Origin: Edaphochlamys debaryana
Taxonomy: Eukaryota > Chlorophyta > Chlorophyceae > Chlamydomonadales
Length of the DNA: 64,000 nucleotides
Direction: 5' to 3'
Assembly: GCA_016858145.1 (NCBI GenBank)
Contig: JAEHOE010000013.1
Location: 248,001 to 312,000 of the forward strand
Numbering within the stretch: the stretch's first letter is position 1; every line of letters begins with the position of its first letter. Shown one piece after another: positions 10,447-22,057 of this stretch. The notes beneath the pieces were generated by a model, which made no database searches, had not been told where the DNA came from, and saw only the letters and a list, made by a program, of their open reading frames with translations. The translations under genes were made by a program, and so were the position numbers.

Positions 10447-12402
10447 CGTGCGGCGGCTGCGCTCTCACTAAATGGGCGCTAGCTCTACCAAAGGGAAAGC
10501 GAGTTTAGCAGCAAAGCAAATACTACGTGTGCAGCTGGTGCGCAGAGAGCGAGAGAGCGGGGCTGCATGGGCTTCGCGCCGTGCATGGGCCTTCGCCCGT
10601 TTCTCACCCAGAAAGCCCAGGCTGGGCTGTGCGTACGCGTGCCACCGCTTCTGCAATTTCATCTGATAGCGGTTTAAGCTCCTGGGCGTGTGCCGGGCAT
10701 TCCAAACCGTGCCGTCCTTGCCCCATCCTCCGGCCCCGCGCTGGGCTTGCTGCACAGAAGGCGGTCGAGGAGCTCTGCAACGCGGTAGTCAAACAGCCTC
10801 TAAGCAGGGTACATTAGTAGCGTGGGGCTTATTGGGGAGGCTAGGCGACGGGGGCTAGGGCGCCGGCGAGGCTGCTGGACTCACAGGGACGTGTGCCTTA
10901 AAGCCAGCACTAAATCCGGGCCGGGCTGAAACGCCCTTCAGTCTGATAACCCCGTACTGACAGCGACTGGGCGTCACCGAACCTCCCATGCCCCTAGTCC
11001 ACACCCCTGCCACTCCAAGGCGCTTTGCGCTTAGTTGATGTCATCTACCCCTACCCCTCGCCCCTACCCCTCACCCCGGTAGTCCCTGAGACCCCAACGT
11101 ACGGACCACACAGTAGGGCCCTGAGCACAGCCATACAGCACACAGAGTACGACACACACCCTACTGCCACTGCTGCTGCCGGGTACCACTCAACACCCTA
11201 CTGCCGTTTCTCCGTACATCCGTACGTCCACGGGACTGGTACCCCGCAAGCCCAAGTGGGCTACTTGCAAAGCCCCACAGTGATCAAGCCCCGACAAGCA
11301 CGCGTCCCCCCAAACAGAAGGCCCTGGCAGTTGAGATTCCCGGATTGACCAATCAGTAGGAAAGTACAGCAGTGCACGACCTGCCCCGAGTGCTGCAAGT
11401 CCTCCTAGTCCCAGGGGCCCCTACCAAGTCCCATGATGTCACGAGAGCTCCCGAGAGCTGGCTTCCCCCAACCATGCGGCTGCCCTCATGGGCTCCCTCG
11501 CCGCCTCTTCCCCAGCGCCGCTACAGGCAGCTTACCCGAACCGTCCTCCTGCAGCCACGTCACCAAGCCGCTGAATTGGCAGCGACAGCAAAGGATGGCC
11601 CCATAACTTATACCCGATATGACCCGCAACCCGACACCGCGCACGCAACAGTTGCCCCAGTCACAGTCGGCAGGCTTGGCAATGCCGCAGGTTGTTTGGT
11701 AATGCCCAATGCCCAATGCCCAGGTCCTGATTCCCTCGAGACGTGCGCGCGGGTCACGCCCATCCAGCGAACACGACACCACGTCACCCACCACTCGCCG
11801 TACTCTTTCCAGCTCCTGCTGGCCGCTGCCGTCCGGACGGCCGAGGATCATGGCCGACTCAGCTCCCCTCGCCGCTGGCCCTCGCAGCGGCTTCCGTCAG
11901 TGTTGTATCGCTGATGCCCCCATGCATCGATTGCTCCCCGTGCACGCGAACAGCGCAACCCAGCCTGGGCTGCTTTCCTGCTGCTATCTATCGGCCAGCC
12001 CCTGCATACCTGCCTCCGCGCCAGGCGCTACGCGCCGGGGGCTCAGCCCAACAGCCCGACAAACGGAAGACACATGCAACAGCGGCAGACATACCGCTCG
12101 CAGTGCCGTTTCGAAGGGGTGTGCCGTTCGGCACCCTCGCAGCTGCACACGTACCATCGAACACCCTGACAGAGCTACCGTAACACCTGCAGTGCACAGC
12201 GCTGCTCGGCTGAGGTTGCTTCTCCACACCGTAAAACGACACCCCCTGGATGCCTGCCACAAGACCTCAAGCCACGAAATAATGCCAAATAGCCACTCTA
12301 TGATACGGTACGATACTCTTCGCCAATTCGTCCTTGCTCTGCCGCCGGCCCGACTCCGACCGAGGCTGCCACAGCACCAGACTGCAGCGGTGGGGAGCCG
12401 CC
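10447..12402. other. Intergenic: eIF4E 5' flank and 3' flank of the 12403 gene
   Basis: No supported gene. A minus-strand open frame at 11851-11486 starts plausibly but has no recognisable domain or splice partner. The stretch should contain the eIF4E promoter (close to 10447) and the downstream gene's 3' untranslated region. Confidence 0.5.
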
Positions 12403-13897
12403 TTAGGCACCCACGCGGGCGTCCGGTGTGGGGGGCTTCCTGGCCGCCCCTGCCTTGGGCTCCCGGGGGTCTCTGGAGGCGGAGCCGGAGGAGGGCGCCA
12501 CCGCCAGCGCGCCCGTGAGGTGCTTGCTGGACCCGCCCTTGCGCAGCACCGCTTCGAGGCGGTCCAGCTCGCGGGCAATCTGTGTGTGGGGTGGGGCGCG
12601 GAGCGGTGAGGAGTGGGAGTGGAAGTGAGAAGGGGGGGTTGGGACACGGGCCTCTGGGCCGAGAACAGAGACCGGCGCCGTCGGCCCGTGTGTGCACACT
12701 GCCCTGAAGGACCGGGGACGGTGGCCGGTAGCTCAGGGGGCGGTGGTTACAAGTGAGTCAACGAGGGCTTCCCTGCCTGCATCTCGCGAGGCGCGGCCCC
12801 CGCTGCGTGCGGTCGGCAGCCCACTCCTCGCAAGGCTCGCAGCCGCAGCACCCACCCACCCTTACCTCGCTCAGGGAAGGACGGGCGCCGGGCGTCCCTG
12901 GCGCCTGCTGCGCCTCCCCCGCCGTCCCCGCGCGCCGGGGAGCCGAGGCCGAGGCGGCTGCGACGCCGTTGCCGCTGGGGCTTCCGCCGTTGCTGTATCG
13001 CTTGGACGTGGGGGCGCTGGGCACCTCGACGGGTGGCGGCGGCGGGGACCCGGCCGTCGTCCCCGTCCCCGTCCCCAGCAGCTGCGCCTGCTGCGTGCCG
13101 GACGGCACGCAGCTGCCCGCACCGTTGGCGTTGGTGGAGGTGCGGCCCAGCAGGGCCTGGAGGACGCGGAGGACGCCGCCGGAGGAGTTGCGGCTAAGCG
13201 GCGCACTGGAGACACGGGTCATGGCCGCCGGTCCCGAGGCCGCCGGCGCACCGGCGGCGGCAGGCGGGCCACCGGCGCTGAGCGGGTTGCCAGCGCTGGC
13301 GGATGGGGAGGGGCTCAGCTTGAGCGCGCTGGCCGGGCCGGGGTTTCTCGGGGAGTCATGTCCGTTGCTGAATGGGGAGGCAGGCCGCGGTGATCCCGAC
13401 GGGGATGGCTCCCGCGCGACCACCGTGTCTCGGGGCTGGCCCGTGTCTGCCGTGGCGGCCGCCTTGCCGGCAGAGGCCCCGCCGCTGCGCTTGCCTTCAG
13501 ACGCTTCAGAGGGTGGGATGGACGGAGGTGCGGCCGGGGCCGGGGCCGGGGCCCCCTTGCGGGGTGAGCTCTGGTCCGGACCAGGTCGGGCGCCGGCGGA
13601 GTCACGAACCCGAACCATCACCCCGCTCTCGACGTCTCTGAGCGCCTCAGGGGATGCCGGGCTGTGTGTATGTCGTTGTTTGCTTCTTCGCGAGAAACGA
13701 AACAGACACAATCCTGCCGCGACAAGTGCCAACACGAGCAGCCCCGGGAAAAATGGGACTGGGGCTTCTTGAGAACCGTTGCTCGCTGGAAGTGATGATG
13801 CTCCGTGGACTCCTTGCAGCGCGGCGGCAGAAGCGAGCACAAGTACTGGCATACCGAGCGCCGCGCCAACACAGGCTCCACAGGACCCCAACACCAT
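12403..13897 (-). CDS. Single-pass membrane protein of unknown function
   Basis: Not recognised as a known family. Two minus-strand exons, 13897-12866 and 12579-12403, join in phase 0 to give 402 residues. The N-terminus (MVLGSCGACVGAALGMPVLV...) looks like a signal peptide ending near residue 32. A short polar segment follows, then a membrane helix at about 49-68 (FFPGLLVLALVAAGLCLF) followed by basic RFSRRSKQR, which predicts a tiny luminal or extracellular part and a ~330-residue cytosolic tail. The tail is Ser/Pro/Ala/Gly-rich and probably disordered, and ends with an amphipathic SEIARELDRLEAVLRKGG helix encoded across the splice junction. A receptor-adaptor or anchoring role is conceivable but nothing in the sequence shows it. 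Confidence 0.7.
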
Positions 13898-16330
13898 CGT
13901 GTTTGGTAGCCACCTGTACGTTTAATGGTGTCGCGAACTACGCGAACGGGGGTAGGTACTCGAGAGGCCCGCAAGGGGTAAAATGCTCGACAGTAGCTAT
14001 GGATAGGGGCCACAGGGCTCTAAGGCCCTGGTGTTGCCGCGGGCGTAAGCAACAACACTTGGCGTAGGGCGGACTGTGCTGTGTGGCACTCGGAGTCGAG
14101 TACGCATGTCGGGCCGCAGTCCTCCCATCAGTCCTGCGGCCTGCCCGCCCGAGTACGCCTCCTCGCTTGCTGTTGAAGCTGTACACGCAGTTGCTTTCTA
14201 GCTTGTCTTCCCAGACTCTCAGCTGGAGTTGCAGGACCGGTGGTAGTCTCTCGCACTTTCGGCACGCACTTCGACGGCTGAGAGGACCACGTAAGCAAGG
14301 ACGGACCCTTGGCCCCGGCCAGACGCCCACCGGCCCCCCGGGGCCCCCTGCAGGCCGGCTCCAAGCAAGCTGACCCCTTACCACAAGAGTCACAACCCCT
14401 AGCAGGATGCGATGGTTACAGCAGGAACCGGCTCCAGAAGGGGAGGGGTTGAGCGAGAGCGCCACCTACTGGGTGTGCCTGCACACCGACACCCACGCTT
14501 CGTGACTGACTTTCGGTCGTCACGCCATGTCGCTAGGGCCGGGCCCGTAGAACCCCCCTCATCATTCTACCGCCGTGTCTTTAGTCATCGTCGATCAGTG
14601 CCAGGACGCCTGGGGGCTCCTAGCAGGGCGTGGTCTGCACCCCCTCTCACGACCCCCCTGCACGTTGGACCCCCCTCCAATCCTGTCCACACGCACCGGC
14701 AGCCCACTGCAGAACTCACCAGCCCCACGTTCCTCCTGCCCACTGTAGCGAGATCTTACGCTATGCATAGAGATGAGGTCGTCAGTCTACTGCCGTACCG
14801 CACATTTTGGGGGCTGAGCCGTGGGGCTGGCTCTCACCCCTGCCCCAGAGCGGACCACAAACGGAGGCCGGCAGCCTGCGTCGGCAAGACCGCGCAGCCG
14901 CACCCCACCACCCCCGGCCTGGGCCTACGCTGCACGGCCCCTGCGAGCATAGAACCCCCGGCCTGGCCAGCCCAACCCACTCCGAAGCCCTCAACGATCA
15001 CCCCGTGTCGGTGTCACACACAAACATGCGATTCACGCCCAGGGCTGAAGGCAGAACGTAGCTAGACTCACCGCAGACGACTCTACCTGCTCACAGCAGA
15101 CTCTACAGCTCTATCAGGCACTGCTCCCTCCGTCACGCCTTTGCCAGCCTCGCGGCAAGTGCTTTGCCTGGTCCCGGCGCTAGCCTCATTGCGGGGTTGC
15201 GAAGGCCCACAACTACGGTAAGGCGGTGTTCCGGCGCTGTGGGGCTCAGTGCTTGAGTGCGCGGCCCCAGTGCAGCCCGGCCTCGCGGGGTTTGGGGCTC
15301 CGCCCTTTTCCCTGTCCTGAGGAGACACCGTCAGGCTCTCCGGGGCCCGGAGGCGAAACGTTAGGTCCTGTCAGCCTCAACTGCAGACTTGCGGACGGGG
15401 CCAGTTGGGCGGGGCCTGGCATGCTACCGTATCGTTCCCCCATACCCCAAGCTGCAAGCCTGCTGTCGCAGAGACTTAGTCCTTGGCTGTGGAGCCCTCG
15501 CTTCGTTCCCCAGAGGTCCTGGCCCCTTCGATCCTGACCTCCTTGTCCAGCATCCTTGCAGCCCTGTCCAGCAGTAAATGCGTGCGCGCCAGTAGCTCGG
15601 ACCGGCGACAGTAGGCAGGATCGTATGGTCAAAGGTGGTCACAAGCCCGCCGTTGACAAAGCTGCGTTGCCTTGCCCATACCCCACAGAAGCCGCACTCA
15701 AGTCGCTCAGTGGCACTGACTCGCGTGCATGCACCCTAGGTGAGCAGCCACCCCATCCCGACGGAAACACTCAACCTACCACCCGGGTGCATGTGCCAGC
15801 ACCGAACAGCTGTCCCAACGCCCCCGCCCCCGTGATCTCGCATCGGTCACGCATCCGCCGCCCGCCGGCCCCGTCCCATTGCCCCAAACCGTTCTCTCAA
15901 CCAATGGGCGCTTGTCAGCAGCAAGCCTCATCTCGCCTGACCCTGCACACCGCAGCTGCAGAGGCAAGCTGCGCCCCCCGCAAGCACGCCGAGGAACGGC
16001 AACACATCAGAAGCGCCGTCAACACCGCAGAGCCCTTCGTTCAAGAGTTCCAGGGAGGGTCCTGCCTCCCCACACCAAGGGCTGGCCCACAGCTCCTCCG
16101 CTTGGCAGCGAAGGGCCCAGAGGCCTCCGCACCACGTACCCACTCAGCCTCCTGCACGCTCCCGCAGTAGCTACGGCGGCAGGAAACTGCGCCTCCAGCA
16201 GCGCAGCCGCATCGACACGTCAGCCACCGAGGAGACTGGTGCACCCGCCCTGCATGACGCCATCGCCCCGCCATGCTTCGCCGGTGCGGCTGCAGCTGCG
16301 GTCGGCTCAGCAGCCGGCATCCCCGCATCA
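13898..16330. other. Intergenic: upstream of the 12403 gene and 3' flank of the His/Gln-rich gene
   Basis: No recognisable exon on either strand. One TGTAA-type polyadenylation signal in minus orientation lies at 14416-14420, but it is 1.9 kb from the upstream stop codon, so its use is doubtful. Confidence 0.4.
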
Positions 16331-16785
16331 TCAGTGCTGCTGCGGCGTTGGCTGCTGCTGCTGTTGTTGTTGCTGTTGGGGTACCTGTTGTTGCTGCTGA
16401 ACTGGACGCTGCTGCTGCTGTTGGTTGTGCTGCTGCTGTTGTTGTGGAATGGGCTGTTCCTGCTGCTGCGGGACCGGCTGTGGGACGGGCTGGGGTTGCG
16501 GAGAGGGCGTTGGCTGCGGCGAAGGGAGGGGTTGGGGCTGCGGCAACGTCTGCTGCTGTTGGTTCATCTGCTGTTGCTGGGGGACTGGAGCGGGCTGCGG
16601 GTTCTGCTGCTGCTGCTGTTGTTGTTGCTGGTTCACTTGCTGCTGCTGTTGTTGGGGAGACGGCTGCTGTTGGTTCTGTTGTTGCTGCTGAGGAGGCTGC
16701 TGCTGCTGATTCTGCACCTGCTGCTGTTGCTGGCCCTGCTGCATCTGCTGACCCTGCTGCTGCTGCTGGCCCACGGGCGCGTGCT
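16331..16785. repeat. CTG/TTG trinucleotide-rich tract encoding poly-Gln on the minus strand
   Basis: Interrupted runs of CTG and TTG on the plus strand (CAG and CAA on the minus strand) encode Gln blocks of up to nine residues separated by Pro, Asn, Val and Met, ending at the stop codon. On the plus strand the same DNA yields spurious poly-Leu and poly-Cys frames. Such tracts vary in length between strains. Confidence 0.9.
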
Positions 16786-19700
16786 GCGCGTGCGCCGGGT
16801 GGCTGGCCACCTTGGCGCCGTCCATGCCGTGCATGGCGGGCACGTGGTGGGCGCCGAGCTGCGCCCCGCCATCGCCGCGCTGCAGGTGGGGCTGCTCCTG
16901 TGGGGACGGGGGTAGGGGCGAATGGGGCGAGGGAGGGCGACGCCCAACGAGTTTAAGCAAGAGCGATGCAGAAGGAGGCTGGAGCCGGGTTGCCTGCACG
17001 TTGGAGCACATGAAAGAAGAGGCAGCGCATCCCCAGGCCCAGTCTGTGGCACCCCGCTACCCGCCCGACGCCTCTCGCACCCCCCCCGCATGCCCTGCCC
17101 TCCAGGACCCCTCCCTCTGTCGGCGACCATGCTCCGGGTACGCCCCGCCCCTCCCTCCCTCCCTCCCGCCCCCCCCCCGGCCCCTTAGTTACTAACATTG
17201 GCGGTGGCCCTCTACCTGCCAGTGGTCGCTCTCGTGCGGGCGGGCCCCAGCGTGGCCCCCCGCCCCAGCGGACCCCTGGCCGTGCGCCGGGCCCTGGTGG
17301 TGCTGCTGGCCCCCGCCCACGTGGTGGGGGTTGCCGTGGTGCGCCTGCCCGTGCGCCTGGTGGGGGTCCACGTGGCTGCCGGGGCCGTTCTGCGGAGGAG
17401 CAGTGGGGCAAAAGGGGATTGGGAAACAAAGGGGGAGGGGAGCTTGGGCTGGGGGGCGATAGCGGCGCGCTGCGCCGCGCTGCGTGGCGGGGGCTGGGTT
17501 GGGGCCAGGCAGGCCGGGAACGGGCAGCGCCGTGGTGGGTTGTCCGTTGAGGTGAGGGGTTGGGCTCGTGGCCCTTCAGCCCCCGCTGCTCCCGCGGCAG
17601 AGACCTCCTCCCTAGGACCCACACACGCCCCACCTGCTGCTCGTAGTGCCGGTCGTGCCCCCCGTGCCCCCCGTGGTCCGAGCCGTGGTACTGGTGGTGC
17701 ATGTCGTGGTGGTCCTGGGGGGGGGAGGGGGGAGGTGGGGCGGAGGTTCTCGTCGCTTGAATAAGCGCGCGTGGTGTCAGGGGCTGCTCGCGTCCGCTAG
17801 GCGGGAGGGGTGGGGCGGAGAGGGAGGTCAGCGCTGAGGGGGGCCGCGCCACCTCAGCCTGCAAGATGGGCGTGTATGTGGGCCGCGGGGTGTACCTGCC
17901 ACTGCCCGGCCGGCTGAGCGGGACCGCAAGCTCACCGCGCCGAGTCGGGGTTAAGGGGGGCCGACCGGGACCCAGCCTCGATCGGGACGATGGGTCAGCA
18001 GCCAGTCCCGCTCGCCTCCACCAATCCCGGGTCCGCCTCCCGCCGCCCCCCTGCTCCCCCATGAGCCCCCCTCCCCCTCCCGCCCCAGCGCACCTGCCAG
18101 TGCGGGTCGCCCTGGTGGCTGGCCTCCCAGTCGTGCGCGCCGCCGTGGTGCGCCCCCCCGTGACCCCCTGCGTGCTGGTCCCCGTGGTGCGCGCCCCCGT
18201 GGTCCGCCGCATGGGGGTCCGGCTCGTCCGCGTTCCAGTCCCCGTGCGCGTCGTTCAGCCACTCCTGGTCCTGCGGGGGGCAGGGGCGAGGGACAAAGAG
18301 GGGAAGGAGTTGAGGGGAGGGCGCTCGAGTCCAGCGGGGGAGAGGGAGGGGGCCAGCACAGAAGGGCGGCACGGGTGCCCCGGATGGCACGCCGGGCCCA
18401 CCCAGGCCCAGGCCCAGGCCCAGCCCGGGCCCACCATGGGGTCGTACGAGTCGTAGTGGCCGTGGTAGGGGTCGTAGTGGTGGTCGTAGTGCTCCTCGTG
18501 GTGGTCCCCGTGGTAGATGTCCCCGTGGTGGTTGTGCGTGGGCGCGGGCGCAGAGTGCTCCTGGGGGGGGGGAGGGGGGGACGGGCGCGGGGTGAGTACA
18601 GACTGGGTACGTTGGGGTACTTCGAGCTCGAGGATGGTGTGCTGTACCTCCGGTGGGGTGGGGCCCCACCGATGAGCGCAGCAAGCCCCGGTCTCCAGCA
18701 CGCGCACCTGCGATAGCCCAGCAACCCTCCCCCTCCTCGCCCGTCCCTCCCCCACCTGGTGCCCGTCGCCGTGCTGCGCCTCGCCCTCCTTGGGCACGTC
18801 CCCTGCCGCTCCTGCTCCGCCCGCTGCTCCACCCGCTGCTCCACCCGCCGCGCCTGCGCCTGCCTCCTGCCCCCCCACCACCCCCGCCGTCATCTTGGCG
18901 ATGCTGTCCTTGATCTTGGCCTCGGGCAGCGGCAGGTCGCCCAGGAAGGCGGTGGCGTTGATGGGCTCAGGCAGCGGCAGGGGGTCGAACTTGTGCTCCT
19001 GGGGGGTGGGGGGAGGGTGGGTGGGGGGTGGGGGGCGGCGAGGTGGAGGCAGGTTGGTTGGGGCGGGCTGGCGCTGCACGGTGCGGTGTTGCTGGGGGGC
19101 GGCTGGGGCGCAGTGGGCCACAGGGGTCCGCACCCCGCACCCCCGAGACCGCCCCTCCGCCTGCGTGCTGACGCCCCGGGTCCCCAGACGTTTCAGCCCC
19201 CCGCCCCTGCCCCCCCGCCCTTCTCCTCACGTGGTGCTCCGGCACCTCCACGGGGATGTGCGCAAAGTCCGTCTCTATGCGGATCTTGGGCTCGGCCTCG
19301 GGCAGCGGCCCGTCGTTGGCCTGGGGGGTGGGGGTGGATGAGAGGATGGGGCAGGAGATGCAGGCGGCGTATGGACGCGATACACTCACACAACGCAACG
19401 GGTGGAGGGCCGCGGCAAGGGCGCCCTGTGACGTGGCCTGCTGCCCTCGCAGCTGCAGCTGTCCTTAGCCCGGCAGCTGGGACTACCGCCCCGGGCCGAA
19501 CTGCCTAGCACGGGTCGCGGGCATATCGCCCTCAGGAGCCAGGGAACCCGAGGGCAGCCAGGACACGGGAGTCCCTCGCGGCCAAGGGCCGGAGCAGTCC
19601 TCACTCACCGGCAGCGTGGCATTGTTGAGCTTGGCCACCTCCTCCAGGCACCTGGGGCGGGGAGGAGGGGAGGGGTTTGGGGGGTTGCTGGGCCGTACCT

Positions 19701-21396
19701 CGTGAGCACGGACGGTCACCTGGGGGCAGCTCGATGGCGCTTGGGCTGGGGCTGGGGCACAGCCTGCCTGCCTCGGGGCTCCGCAACCGCCGCCCCCCGG
19801 CATCCTCCACCCCCCACTCCTTCATCCCCCCGCCCCCTCCCCTCCCTCACTTCTTGTAGTGCACGTGCAGGTCCTTCTCGTACTGCACCCACGTGCCCGC
19901 CAGCTTGTGCCAGTCGCCCTCCCGCGCGCTGTGCATCTCCTCCATGTGCTTGGACTTCTTCTCCAGCGCCTGAACCACCTGGTCGCTGCGGAGGAGCCTG
20001 GGGGCGGGGGCGGGGAGGGAGAGGGGGGGGTTGCAAGCAGGTTGCCCACATCTTCCTCTGGTTGGGCCATTGGACGCATCGAGGCGTGGAGCAGAGAGGG
20101 AAGGAAAGTAGCTCGGCGGAAGCCGGGTGGCCAGAGCCCAGCAGCAGGCCCATCTCCGCCCACGCTGGCCATCTAGCCCGTGGCCCCCCAAGTGCACGCT
20201 CGTACGGAACCCCGAGTCCCACCCACCCCCGGCACGCCACCGCGAAAGCCACACTCTGCACTCGCGCCCGCACCCCACCCAACCCCAACCCTCTCCCTGC
20301 CACGCCCACCCCCTGCCCAGCGCCCTCCTCCACCTCGCTCGCCCCCCTCCCCCCCCTGGAGCGCCCCGCCTCACTCCTTGCGCAGGTCCTCCACCATGCG
20401 GGTCAGCTCCGCCTCGCGGGCCGCGCGGTGCTGCTCCTGGAGCTGGCGCTGGGGGCGATGGAGGGGGGGAGGGGAGGGGGCGGGGGGCGCAAGGGAGTCG
20501 GGCGGGGACTGACGGCGCCGGGCGACGGAGGCGCGGCCCCTCCACAGAGCCATGGTTTGTGGCGCTTTGCACCGACCACCCCGCCCCGGGTGGGTCCTGC
20601 AGCCCACAGCCGCCGCCCCCGCCCTTGAAACCGTGGGGTACGGGTGACTAGAGGAGCGCCGTTGCCCCCTGGTTTCGGCCCCAAGCCGTGGGTTTCCGGC
20701 TCAGCACGGCGCCGCACAGCGCAGCACGAAGCACAGCACGCCACAGCATCCGGCCTCACCTCTGAGACCTGCCGCTGCAGCGCCTGGTCCTTGCCCACCA
20801 TCTCCGACTCGCGCCGCTGCAGCTGGCTCTGCAGCTCCGTCACGCGGCGCTGGCTATGGCCGCACGTGGCCTCTAGGTGCTCGTACTCGCTGTTGCGAGC
20901 GGAGTAGCGACTCTGTCGGAGAGGTGTTGGGGGGTGGGGCAGGGGAGTGGTGCTTGCAGGAAGTAGTGCTGGAAGACGGCGCCCCCACGACGGCTGGCTT
21001 GTGTGCGTCGGAGTTGCCGGTCGGGGCACGGGCAAAACCCGCTGTCGCCCGGCCCCCCTACGTGTTGCCCCGCCCCGTGAACGCTAGAACGGGCGGGCGG
21101 TACCTCCGGGTCCTGCCCACCTTGAACGTGTTCAGCTCAATCCGAATGCTCTCCACTTCCTTGGAGAGCTGGTTTTTCGCGGAAGTAGCGCTGGACGCGC
21201 GTGCCGAGCTGTAGATACCGAACGCGACGGCCACCAGCGCCACCAGCGAAATGCTTGCCACAATGATCGTCTGCGGTCCCAGACCTGACCTCCTCCGCCT
21301 GCAGCAGGGGCGCTTGCGCTGTAAGCGACCGATGATCAAGCTGTGCTGCTGCAGGTGATCAGGCAACGTACCCGTAGGAGTAGCCTCCAGATCCAT
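16331..21396 (-). CDS. Type II membrane protein with coiled-coil stem, His-rich and poly-Gln luminal tail
   Basis: Twelve minus-strand exons join perfectly in phase: 21396-21121, 20912-20760, 20448-20375, 19985-19851, 19651-19609, 19320-19231, 18998-18756, 18560-18435, 18270-18094, 17714-17634, 17389-17216 and 16897-16331 (TGA), giving 712 residues. Residues 1-44 are cytosolic and Cys/Arg-rich (CCRRRR). One membrane helix spans ~45-67 (IIVASISLVALVAVAFGIY). Residues 70-230 form a coiled coil (QSQLQRRESEMVGKDQALQR, EKKSKHMEEM). Two NAT glycosylation sites follow, then short PLPEAE-like acidic repeats. Residues ~339-524 are packed with His, Asp and Glu (HHGDHHEEHYDHHYDPYHGH), and the last exon is mostly Gln. 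Exons 6-11 all start and end in phase 0. The layout (short cytosolic tail, one helix, coiled-coil stem, acidic tail) resembles Golgi proteins such as GOLIM4, but I recognise no homologous domain. Metal binding by the His region is inference. Confidence 0.82.
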
Positions 21397-22057
21397 AATT
21401 ACTGTAAGCCGGCAGCATTTTGGTCACGCTGCGCTAAGGGCGGTCAGCAATTCCTTCTAGAGCCGCAGCATTGGGCGTAGCAGGCGACTGGCAGAGTTCC
21501 TATTGCGCCGAGAGCAGCAGACTCTAGGCAGTCTTGTTGCTGTGGTGGGTTGGGCTCGTCGGCAGCAAGCGCGTTCGGGCGATGTTGGAGTGTCGCCTTG
21601 TGCACGCTCACCCTAGACGAACTGGCCCTATGGCTATGCGCGAGTGGGAGCGTAAGTGTGTGCAGTGTTGGTGGTGGCGCAGCACCTCGCCGCGTGTCCC
21701 GCCGATGCAGTAGCTCCCTCAATCCCAAGGCGGGCCCCCAAAACGGGCACGACCAAGACTAAAAGACAGAAGGCACATCATTCACCCCTCGCTAAACCTT
21801 AGCAACCGCGCAGAACTCCTATAGCTGCACGCTCGTCGCGACCTTCCAGCTCTCGGCTCCAAACACATCTCCTTCACGGCATCGTGCTTGCGGCGTCCTT
21901 GAGCGCCAGCAGCGTCGCAACACTTCAGCTACACGGCAAAGGCCAACCTCCGCCGCACTAGCCTTCTCGGCACGACCATCTGAGGCGACATCCCGCCACC
22001 CCCGCGGCACGCACGCACTCACCACGAGCCCCCTATCAAGCTAGCCCGCCCGGGAGC
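21397..22057. promoter_or_regulatory. Divergent intergenic region (putative bidirectional promoter)
   Basis: The 661 bp between the start codon of the minus-strand membrane protein (21396) and that of the plus-strand EF-hand protein (22058) must hold both promoters and 5' leaders. It is less GC-rich than the flanking genes. No consensus TATA box is obvious and I assign no specific site. Confidence 0.45.

Noticed and set aside
11486..11851. Minus-strand open frame of 121 codons
   Set aside because: Starts with plausible residues but has no recognisable domain, splice partner or supporting context; probably a 3' flank.
16334..16915. Poly-Leu 'membrane protein' on the plus strand
   Set aside because: CTG repeats read on the wrong strand; the minus strand encodes the Gln-rich end of a twelve-exon gene.
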